In this document: positions 1 through 8,000 of the stretch, in pieces
Layout of the letters: the number at the start of each line of letters is the position of its first letter
How positions within the stretch are numbered: position 1 is the stretch's first letter
NCBI GenBank assembly: GCA_001430745.1
Contig: KQ482018.1
Coordinates: 1,434,207-1,445,151, forward strand
DNA from: Auxenochlorella pyrenoidosa
Lineage: Eukaryota > Chlorophyta > Trebouxiophyceae > Chlorellales > Chlorellaceae
Length of the DNA stretch: 10,945 nucleotides
Reading direction: 5' to 3'
Program-made: the position numbers and the translations under genes
Notes under the pieces: generated by a model
What the model was told of the DNA's origin: nothing
Database searches by the model: none
Seen by the model: the letters and a program-made list of their open reading frames with translations, nothing else

Positions 1-1
1 C

Positions 2-723
2 ATGCTGTCCACCTTCCTGTCGGGTGCGCCCCACTGGCCGGCTGGCTGGCCCCCCGCTGCCCGGCGCCCCCGCACCGCCGCCAGCCCGCCGCCAGCCCGC
101 TGTTGCTGCTTCGGCCGCGGGTGTTCCTGCTCTTGCTGTGTGCCTGCTGCGTGCGTGTGGGCGCACGCCTGTGCTGCCACGCGCATGGAGCAGGTGCACA
201 GCCAGAGCAGGAACACCCGCGGCTGAGCTCCTGCCTGGGTGGCTGGGATGCTCCAGCTCGAGCCCCATGCCTCTATATGCCCTGCCCCTGCATGCGCTGC
301 CTGCCTCCGCCCACACAACCCGCGCATCCGGGCTGCCGCCCCCCCCTGCAGAGGCGGGCAAGCTCCCGCTGCGCAAGCGCACGCACCTGCGCGCCAAGCT
401 GCACCGCCACCTGGCCCGCCAGGTGCGCCGCGGCTTGGCTGCCCCCTGGGCCCAGCCACACTGCCGTGTCCAGTGGCCGCCCTGACAGCAGCCAGGGTGC
501 ACCGCCACAGCCATGCCTCCATGGGCCCCATGCCTGCCCTGGCGCATGCTGCAGCCCTGCCCACAGCCCGTGCCCCTGCCTTGCACCCCCTGCTCGTGCC
601 CAGGTCAAGATTGCCCGCTGCATGGCCATCCTGAGCCCCACCGCGCGCTGGGAGCCGTCGGCTGACGCCAAGGCAGAGGCAGCGCGCGAGCGGCGGCAGA
701 GGCGGCAGCGGCAGCGCCCGTAG
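2..723 (+). CDS. MRPS18: Organellar (probably mitochondrial) ribosomal protein bS18, 3' part, three exons
   Basis: Partial gene; the 5' end lies outside the window. Exons are 2-23, 352-422 and 604-723. Introns are 24-351 and 423-603, both GT-AG (donors GTGCGC), the first interrupting a Glu codon after its first base. The joined exons give 70 residues. The core reads FLSEAGKLPL, then RKRTHLRAKLHRHLARQ, then VKIARCMAIL. This follows bS18 without gaps (family pattern FxxEAGxIxxRxxTGIsAKxQRKxAReIKxARxxGLxPF). bS18 is a small-subunit ribosomal protein of the platform. A mitochondrial destination is inferred because green-algal plastids usually encode their own rps18 and because the match is closest to my recollection of plant mitochondrial S18. 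The targeting end is not visible. The usual Pro-Phe after the last helix is replaced by SPTARWEP and an Arg/Gln-rich tail. The stop is TAG at 721-723. Confidence 0.8.
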   Translation, partial: AVHLPVGCAPLAGWLAPRCPAPPHRRQPAASPLLLLRPRVFLLLLCACCVRVGARLCCHAHGAGAQPEQEHPRLSSCLGGWDAPARAPCLYMPCPCMRCLPPPTQPAHPGCRPPLQRRASSRCASARTCAPSCTATWPARCAAAWLPPGPSHTAVSSGRPDSSQGAPPQPCLHGPHACPGACCSPAHSPCPCLAPPARAQVKIARCMAILSPTARWEPSADAKAEAARERRQRRQRQRP

Positions 724-1316
724 CGAGCTGTCCCATGCTTGCGGGATCCTTGAATTCAGCTGGACAGACATCCACACGCCAGCTGTTCTCTCTGACCCTG
801 AAGTCTGAATCTGGAATGCTGTCGCAACTGCTGTGTTGCAAAAGCAGTTGATCCCTGAGGCAGCAGCTGTTGTGCCAGTGCTGGCAGGCACCGGCAGGCT
901 CTGCGCGCAGCCTGGTGCTGCAGGCATGCCAAGGCCTCGGCATGCGGGGTCCTGCACGACATTCCAAGACCAGCATTCCAAGCCTTCCAACTGCTTGTTG
1001 CTATCAGGAGTGCTGGAGGTCAGTTACTGGCAGGCAGCACAAAGGTGTGCAGTTTTGGGAGGCAGGGTGGGTGGGCTCTATCCCTTCAAATTAGGGGCAG
1101 GAGGCAGGGGCAAGGGCAAAGGAGAGCGGGGAAGGCAGGGAATTCCAAAAAGCCCTGGGCGCAACAAGCAAAAAACAGGAGCAGTTGATGAGGACAAACG
1201 ATTTCAAGTGCACAGTGCACGAGGGGCCTGGCGCCTGCTTGCCCGCAGCACAAGTCGTGACTGCATGGCGCCACAGCGACGGTCAGTGGGCAGGGCAGGC
1301 CGGCGGTGCCTGGGCT
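724..1316. other. Convergent intergenic region / 3' UTRs
   Basis: These 593 bases separate the stop codons of two converging genes (bS18 on plus, HisG on minus) and must hold both 3' UTRs. I found no conserved reading frame. Open frames exist on both strands but carry no recognisable motif. No TGTAA was found on either strand here, so both genes would use a variant polyadenylation signal. The one structured element I see is the palindrome at 915-960. The stretch is less C-rich than the introns, with a purine-rich patch at about 1090-1145. Confidence 0.7.
915..960. repeat. Imperfect palindrome / potential hairpin
   Basis: GCATGCC at 924-930 and GGCATGC at 939-945 are exact reverse complements. 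The eight bases between them (A-AGG-CCT-C) are themselves self-complementary except for one mismatched pair, so 924-945 is a 22-nt palindrome with a single mismatched pair. An outer arm, TGCAGG (919-924) against CCTGCA (951-956), can extend or compete with the inner stem. The element lies between converging genes. A role in 3'-end formation or as a small-RNA precursor is possible but not shown. Confidence 0.5.
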
Positions 1317-4300
1317 TCACTTGATGTTCAGGCCGTCCGCCGTGATGCCGAGCGTCTCCAGCAGCTGCGTCCAGCGGGCCGGCTCCTCGTCAAAGATGTA
1401 GGTCATCGGCTGCACCAGCACGCCGCTGCCGCCGACCTGCAGGATAGAAAACACCGGGACAATTTTGACGGAGTGACAGGGTGGGGCGGGCGGCTCGGCC
1501 CTGCACAGTCTGGCACACGCAGCTGGCCAAAGGCTCCCCCGCACCGCACTCCAGCCGCCGTTGCATCCCCCCAGGTCACCAACCGGTTGCTCAGAGCACT
1601 GGCACGTCGAGAGCCAGCACTGTGGGGACCTGCGGGCAGCGGCGTTCGCCGGCCCCACCGGCGGCAGGCGCTCACCCGCCGGATCTCCTTGACCGCCGGG
1701 TAGAGCTGCTTCTTGGGCACGCAGATGACGGCGGCGAAGAGGTGCGGCTCGGCGCTGCCCGAGGCGCCCTTGGTGAAGACCGGGCTCACGGTGGGGCCCT
1801 GCGGGCGGGGGGGGCGGGGGGGGGGGGGCGGGGCCCGCGTCGAGGCAGGGGCCGGGCGGTATGGCCACGGGTGCCAGGTGCCCGCCAAGCGCTCCCTGCG
1901 CGAGCTTCGGGCTGAGCTCGCGGCACCTGCCCGAGCGGGCCCCCATGCAGCCCCCGGCTGGGCGCAGCCGGCGGCCTCACCGACAGGCCGGCCAGGCCGG
2001 GCACGTCAAGCAGGCGCCTGGACACCTCCTCCGCGCTCTCGCCCCGCATGTTGGCGATGACCGAGTAGTACTTGTCGGCGGTGAGGTGCGCCTCCAGCCG
2101 CTCAATCAGCTCGTGGCAAATCTCCAGCAGGCCCTGCCGGGAAGGAAGGGGATGTGGTGGGGTGGGCGGGCGCGTGGGCTGAGAATAGGGTGGGGTAGGG
2201 CTGGGGCATCGTCGGAAGGGGTGTGGCAGGTGACGTTAAGAGGTGAGCTGCATTGTTGGCTCGAGGAAGCGAGCACCAGGAGCGGGGGGTAGGTGGCCAG
2301 CCCTGAATGCAGGGGGTGCACCACTCGCGACTGTGTGACCAGGCCTTGACCACGCGCTCGCCAGTCGACAGGCTGACGACACAGGATAGCGAGTGCGCGA
2401 GTGCTGGCTGCTGTGAATCCCTGTCTGCACCCACCGGGCGCTCCAGCAGGGCACGGCGGTTGGCCACGAGCGCTCCCTCGCTGTGCATGATGGTGCCGCC
2501 CTCAATCTGAAGGAAAAGGGGTGGGCAGGTGGGCGATGGGGGCGCGGTGGGAAGCGGCGAGGTGCTATGGGCACGGGGTGGAGACCCAGCACAGCTCATC
2601 AGGGCATAGCCCAGGGGAGCTGAAAACGGTCGCCGGTGGGCGCAGAGGCGAGAGAAGGGCTTATGAAACAACCCAGGGCCGCAGCATGTGAGCCAGACGG
2701 AGCAAAGCTGCCCAGTCCGGCAGCAACGGCTGCAGGGGGCGGCGCCGCGCTTAAGGGGGGTGCCAGCGCCGCGCAGCCGGGCCCTGTAACCCCCCCCCCC
2801 GCCCCCCCCCCCTCCCCCCCCCCCCCCCACACACACCTGCTTCAGGTTGTTCTCCCGCAGCGTCACGCCCGTGGACACCAGGTCCAGGATGATGTCGGCA
2901 GAGCCCATGGCGGGAGCGGCCTCCAGCGCGCCTGCAGGCCAGAGGCGAGGTTGGGCCGGGGCAGGGCTGTGCTGGGTTTGAAAAGCTCAAGTGGCGGGGA
3001 CAGCCCAGGCCGCGTGCGGTGCGGGGCAGACGGGGGTGTGGGCCAGGCTTCAATGGGCCAGCCAACCAGGCCCGCGCCGGGGGTGGAAGAGCCAGCTGCC
3101 GTCGGTATCGTGCCACACGCTGCCCGCGCAGCGCCGCATGGCCCCGGCAGCGGCTCACCGTCGGCGGACAGCAGCACCACGTGCTCAAAGCCCTTGTCGG
3201 CGAAGAACTTGCGGGCGATGTTCTGGTACCCGGTCACAACCCTGCAGCACAGCGCGCATCCATGCCTCAACAGCACGCCAGAGGCAGCTGCTATGCACCG
3301 TCCCTCTCCGCCTGCAGGCCTGCATGCCGCCCACGCGGTCTGCGCCCCCGCTGCCAGCCCTCCCCACAGCAAGTACCCCACCGCACCGCAGCGGCGCCTG
3401 CTCGCTCCAGGGCATGGCGCGCAGCTCCTCCAGCGAGTTGATGCTGGCAAAGCGGCCGCCCATGGGCACGCCCAGCGCCAAGTGGCACTGCCCAAAGTCC
3501 AGCGCGTCATGCAGGATGACGACGTCTGGGCAGGGGGGAGGGGCGGAGGGGCGAGGGCGCGGCGGTTGGTGGCGTGCGCAGGCCGAGGGGGCGGCAAGCG
3601 GAACAGGTGGCCTGCCAAGGAATTGAGCACAGACTGACGGGGGAGGATGCTTGCGGCTGCTGTAGGCGTGGCTCCAAGAGAGCTGGCCCATCCGTTTGCC
3701 ACCGACTTTCCCAGTGCATTGGTCGTGCTCTGCGCACGCAGCAGGCAGGGGGGTGCCCTGCGCAGGCTCTGCGCACCCGGGTCGTCGTTCCCGATCTCCG
3801 CCAGCATGTCCAGGCCCACAATGCCCAGGTCGACGTCTCCGTAGATGATCTTGCGCACCACGTCTGGGGGGCGGGTGGGGGGCGGGCTGGAAGCAGATGG
3901 TTTGTTTGGCGCCGCGCCGCAGCACACCGCCTGCTCGACCTCAGCGGTTGCACAGCCTATGCACCCCTTTACGCAGGCCCACAAGACGAGACAAACAGAC
4001 AACCGACAGCACGCCATGCCAACTGGCCCCCGCAAACACTACTGAGGGTGGGCACGCGGGGGCCTGCAGCGTGGGATGCGCGCCCCTGGGCCCCACAGCA
4101 CCCACCTGTGGCTCGCTGGAACCAGACCTCCAGGCCGGGCAGCTGCGATATCCGGGCCACGTACTGCCGCGGGTTGGGCTTCACCACGCTGAGCTGGCAG
4201 TCCTGCGCGGCAGCGGCGGGGGGTGTGCAGGGCCAGGCATGTGCACAGTCTGCTCCCGGGCGATTGCTCGAGTGCCAGCTCGCGCCCGGCGGCCGCCGCA

Positions 4301-4853
4301 TGCGACAAAAGCGGCACATGGTCGGGCAGCTGTCAGCACGGGGCGCAGCGCGCTTGACGACATGCGCGACGGGGCGGAAGAGGTCACACAAGGCAATTGC
4401 AAGGCGGCAAGCGGGTGAGGGCACCTTGAGCAGCTGCAGCGTGTCCTCTGCCATGCGCCCCTTGCTGGGCAGCGCCAGCCGCAGCGTCTCCCGCGCCTCC
4501 AGCTTGGCAGGCTTGGGAGCTGCGCAACCAAGTGCAAAGGAAGAGAGGAGGATGGCAGCTGGGCTGGCAGCTGGAGCTGGGCAGGTGGGCAGGCAGGCAG
4601 CGGGCGGCGGGTGGCGGCAAGATAGGTGGGCTCCCAGCGCTTCCATCGTCCCACCCCTCTCACCCATGGTGCCTGTACTGTTGTTCAAGCTGCACACCAC
4701 CTGCAATGCCGCTGCCCGTGCCTCTTGCCGCCGAGCCGCTGCGCTGCTGAGCGGCCTGCCGCTGTTGCAGGCGCTGCTGCCATTGCTCAGCCTGTAGGTG
4801 CGCCGGCTGACGCAGGGCGCAGCCGCCCCGCGCTGCTGTAGCTGCGTGCTCAT
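1317..4853 (-). CDS. HISN1: ATP phosphoribosyltransferase (HisG, long form), plastid-targeted, 11 exons
   Basis: Condenses ATP with PRPP to phosphoribosyl-ATP, the first and normally histidine-inhibited step of histidine synthesis; expected in the plastid stroma. Exons in transcript order: 4853-4664, 4519-4425, 4202-4106, 3863-3777, 3525-3387, 3241-3159, 2931-2837, 2506-2435, 2133-1981, 1798-1676, 1436-1317; total 1254 nt, 417 aa plus TGA. All introns are GT-AG with matching phases. Residues 1-60 are rich in Ser/Ala/Arg and almost free of acidic residues, as in a transit peptide. The catalytic core starts near [11 protein letters not shown] (76-86). [12 protein letters not shown] follows, and the HisG signature from E234 to L255 ([16 protein letters not shown]) fits the PRPP-binding family pattern fully. 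Residues about 305-415 form the C-terminal regulatory domain of the long form. Length matches plant enzymes (about 410 aa). Only the first donor is ambiguous: GTGAG at 4663 fits phase best, while CAG|GTGGTG at 4700 would need a different acceptor. Confidence 0.95.
1799..1980 (-). other. HisG-gene intron 9 with near-pure C pyrimidine tract
   Basis: GT-AG intron. On the coding (minus) strand the bases just before the 3' splice site (plus-strand 1801-1835) are almost all C with a few G interruptions, so the polypyrimidine tract is cytosine-only. The plus strand is correspondingly a G-run block with quadruplex-forming potential. Homopolymer length here could be affected by sequencing error, but the flanking exons remain in frame. 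Confidence 0.7.
2790..2828. repeat. Poly-C/poly-G tract inside HisG-gene intron 7
   Basis: On the plus strand this is C11-G-C11-T-C15. On the transcribed minus strand it is a run of 37 G broken twice. It begins eight bases after the 5' splice site of intron 7 (GT at 2836-2835, followed by a short GTGTGTGTG stretch). Four or more G-runs of at least three are available, so a G-quadruplex is sterically possible in the pre-mRNA directly beside the donor. Confidence 0.85.
4520..4663 (-). other. HisG-gene intron 1: 144 nt, stop-free and in frame
   Basis: Donor ATGG|GTGAG and acceptor GCGCAG|CTCCC. The intron length is divisible by three and the frame running from exon 1 into exon 2 has no stop through it. 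Retention would therefore insert 48 residues between the transit peptide and the catalytic core without breaking the protein. I call it an intron because the splice signals are good and the phases match (phase 1, restoring an Ala codon). Confidence 0.7.
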
Positions 4854-5061
4854 GGTCGCTGCCTGGAGTTGGCTCCTGGGCAGCTGCCAGATGATCCAAG
4901 AGTAGCAAATTCAATGCAAGTAGCACGATAGCAGGCAACAAGCCACCAAAGACCAAATCGGTACAGCTGGCATGAAGGCGCTATGAAAGAGCCCCTGGCC
5001 CGTTTGCGCTCATCGAACAATTGGGTTGCTCGTTCGAGGCGCCGATCGTGATCTGGGACCC
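4854..5061. promoter_or_regulatory. Divergent promoter region between the HisG gene and RRP6
   Basis: Only 208 bases separate the two start codons, so both 5' UTRs and core promoters must fit here unless a start lies further inside a gene. The region is visibly richer in A/T than its flanks, as expected of promoter DNA. I see no clear TATA box on either strand. ATTGG at 5020-5024 is a CCAAT box on the minus strand, pointing toward the HisG gene. Short CGAAC (5014-5018) and GTTCG (5032-5036) arms flank it. These sites are short and could be chance. Confidence 0.6.
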
Positions 5062-8000
5062 ATGGCGGGCCTCGGAGACACCGAGCGCAAGGCCATGGAG
5101 AAGGCGGCAGCAGCAGCGAGCGGAGCTGGGCTGCCAGAGGGCGGCGAGTACTATGTAGGTATCAGAGCAGTCGTGCCTGGGGACCGGGCCCCAGCGGTAT
5201 GCATGCAGTGCGAAAACGGGATGTGTTCTCCCCGCCCCCTGCTCCTGCAGTACTTAAAGAACTTTCAAGGCTTCACGCAGAGGGTGGATAGCTTCAAACA
5301 CCGGCTGCAGCATCTGCTGACGTCCTTGCCAGTGCGTAGACACCTGCCTACCGAGCTGCCGCCGCCCGCCCTGCTGCTCTTGCTACGTCTTGCTTGCTAC
5401 TCCCAACCACGACGAAAGACCAAGTCTTGCTTCAGTGGATGTTCAAAACACTGGGTGTGCTGCACTGAACCGGCACTTTGCCTGATGCTCGCCCTCGCGT
5501 CTGCAGGCGGCTGCTGCAGCGCCGCCGCCCGCCGACGCATTTGCCGATGTCGACGAGGCGGGCGACTGGGTGACCTCCCTCCTGGACACCACCCTGGAGG
5601 CAGTGGACGATGCGCTGGCCAACGCAAAGCGTGCAGGGGAGGCAGCCGCGGCGGCAGCGGCGCCGCAGCCGTGGCTGCCGCCTGTGGGCGCCGGCGCCGG
5701 CGCCGGTCCCGCGTCGGCAACCACCACCGCTGCTTCACCAGCAGGGGCAGCGGCAGGCCGCGGCAGGGGCGGCAAGGACGGCTTTGTGTCCTACATGGAG
5801 TCGCAGCTGCAGCGGCGGCCACAGGAGAGCTTCGACGACGCGCTGGACAACTCGAGAGCCCCCTTCCAGCACCGGCTGGACAGCCTGGCGGGGGTGGTGG
5901 ACATGGAGGCGGCAGCGGCAGCAGCCGCCGCAGCCGCCGCAGCCGGCGAGCCCCGGCCGCACCCCCTGGCGGGCCGCCTCGAGGCGCTGCAGTACCCCGG
6001 CTGGCAGCTGGAAGCCGGGGAGGCGCAGCCGCCCAAGGAGCTCGAAGACACGCCCTTCACCTACATTGACACGCTGCCCGCGCTGCGCGCAGCAGGCAAG
6101 CCGGGCTGGGGGCGCTGCCTGTCACTGCTGCTGGCAGGGCGTGGGTTCGCGTGTGTGTAATGGCACAGGCCATCGTTGGCAGGGGGCACAGCCAGAGGTG
6201 CGTCCGTCCAGCCAGGCAGTTTCGACCAACGCTGAACACGCCACTCACGCCTCTCTGCGACTCGGGCTGCCTGGCCATGCAGCTGAGCGGCTGGCTGCGG
6301 CCAAGGAGATCGCCATTGACCTGGAGGCCCACAACTACCGCTCCTTCCAGGCAAACCTTCCAGCCGCCCGCCTGCCCACGGCAGCTCCACGCACCTTGCT
6401 TGACCGCAGCCGCGGCTGTGCTGGCTAAGCTCCGGCCGTGCGGCTGCTGCACGGTGTGTGCGCCTGCGTTGGGCCTCTGGTGAAGGCACTAGTGACGGGC
6501 TGTGCGCCTGCCCGGTTCCCGGACCCTGCAGGGCTTCTGCTGCCTCATGCAGCTCAGCACGCGCAGCGAGGACATCGTGATCGACACCCTGGCCCTGCGC
6601 CCCCACATCGGTGCGCCCTGTCCGCCGCCGCTTTGGGCCCCCCCCCCCCCCTTCTCCTCCTCCCAGCGCAGCCGCGTGGTTGCAGGACTGTTGGCAAGCG
6701 GGCGGCAGGCCTGGCCCAGCAGCCCCTTCTGCCCTCACTCCAGGCCGTCCATGCGCCCTGCCGCGCCCTGCCGCTAACCCTCCCCCTTGGCTGCAGGCCC
6801 CGCGCTGGCGCCCGTGTTTGCCGACCCGGCTGTGGTCAAGGTGCTGCACGGCGCCGACTCCGACGTGGTCTGGCTCCAGCGCGACTTTGGCCTCTTCCTG
6901 TGCAACATGTTTGACACCGGGCAGGCAAGCGGCGCGGCGGCGCACGCGCTTGTGGGCCCTGCAGCCTGCTCTGGTGCTGAATCCGCGCATGCGTCTCTGA
7001 GGCTGGGTGCCTGGTTAGCCCGCCCGGGATGGCCACAACGCCAGGCGCACGCATTGCTGCCCCTCGCTGCCGCTCGCTCCTTTTCCCTGCCACCCTGCCC
7101 CCACCCTCTTTTGCACCCCTCCACCGCAACCGCGCTCTGTACTCTGTGCCCCGCAGGCTGCGCGCGTGCTGGAGTTCAAGGGCCTGGGCCTGGCCCACCT
7201 GCTCGACTTTTACTGCGGCTTCAAGGTGGGCTGGGGAGGGCTGCGCAGCCCGAGGTGGTGGTAAACTTTCCCCGGGGCCCCCCATGCTTGCAGGGACACA
7301 CACAGGGTGGCGCGGGGCGCCCGGAAGGCAGCAGCCAGCCTGGCAGCAGCGCGCACTGCACCCCCGCCCCCAGCACCCCCTCCCCCAGCACCTCCATCCC
7401 TGTCTCCCCTCCCCCCGCAGGCCGACAAGCGCTTCCAGCTGGCCGACTGGCGCGTGCGCCCGCTCACCCCCGAGATGCTGCACTACGCGCGCTGCGACAC
7501 CCACTACCTGCTCTACTGCCACGACCGCCTGCGGGTGCGTGGCCCCGCCCCCTGGCCCCCCCGCACGCTCCCACCCTGGGGACCCGCACGCCCCCCACCC
7601 GCGCCCGCACCCGGTAGCCCCTCAGCCCTGTGTGAGCAGTTTCGCCAGGCTTTGGGAACATGTAATGTACGTCAGCCCGCGCTACGTCGGCACCCAACGC
7701 CACCAGGTCGGGCGGCCAGCGTCCTCTGGCGCGAGGCTTATGTGCCGCCTGCGCATCTCTCGCAGGCCGCCCTGCTGGAGGCGGGGGACGCAGTGCCCGA
7801 GGGGCTGGAGGTGGAGCTGCCGCCGGGCGGGCAGGCGGCCGCGGCGGGCGGCCGCGGCGCTCTTGCCACAGTGCTGGAGCGCAGCAGGAGGTGAGCAGTG
7901 CGGGCAGCGGCAGACGGCGGTGCGTGTAGTTAGTGCCGGGCTGCGCTGAGCGTGACGGGCCGCAGACGGGTTCACCCCCTCTTGAGGGTCTCCTAGCCAA

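Noticed and set aside
71..100. Short tandem repeat (11 bp, two copies) in the first visible bS18 intron, considered as a CRISPR-like or regulatory repeat.
   Set aside because: Two adjacent copies of a simple CCGCCGCCAGC unit are expected by chance and slippage in this GC-rich intron.
833..1324. Open frame of 163 codons in the convergent intergenic region.
   Set aside because: It has no conserved motif, overlaps the end of the HisG gene, and its composition is not like the neighbouring coding exons.
2863..4035. A 390-codon open frame on the minus strand.
   Set aside because: It runs through introns and exons of the HisG gene in mixed frames. Only the spliced exon pieces show family conservation, and the rest is GC-rich read-through.
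5030..5050. A T-loop-like GTTCGAGGC string, considered as a tRNA fragment.
   Set aside because: No acceptor, D or anticodon arms can be paired around it, so it does not support a tRNA.
5026..5061. Upstream in-frame extension of RRP6 from a TTG codon at 5026.
   Set aside because: TTG is not a normal start in a nuclear gene, and the first ATG at 5062 has strong context (ACCCATGG).
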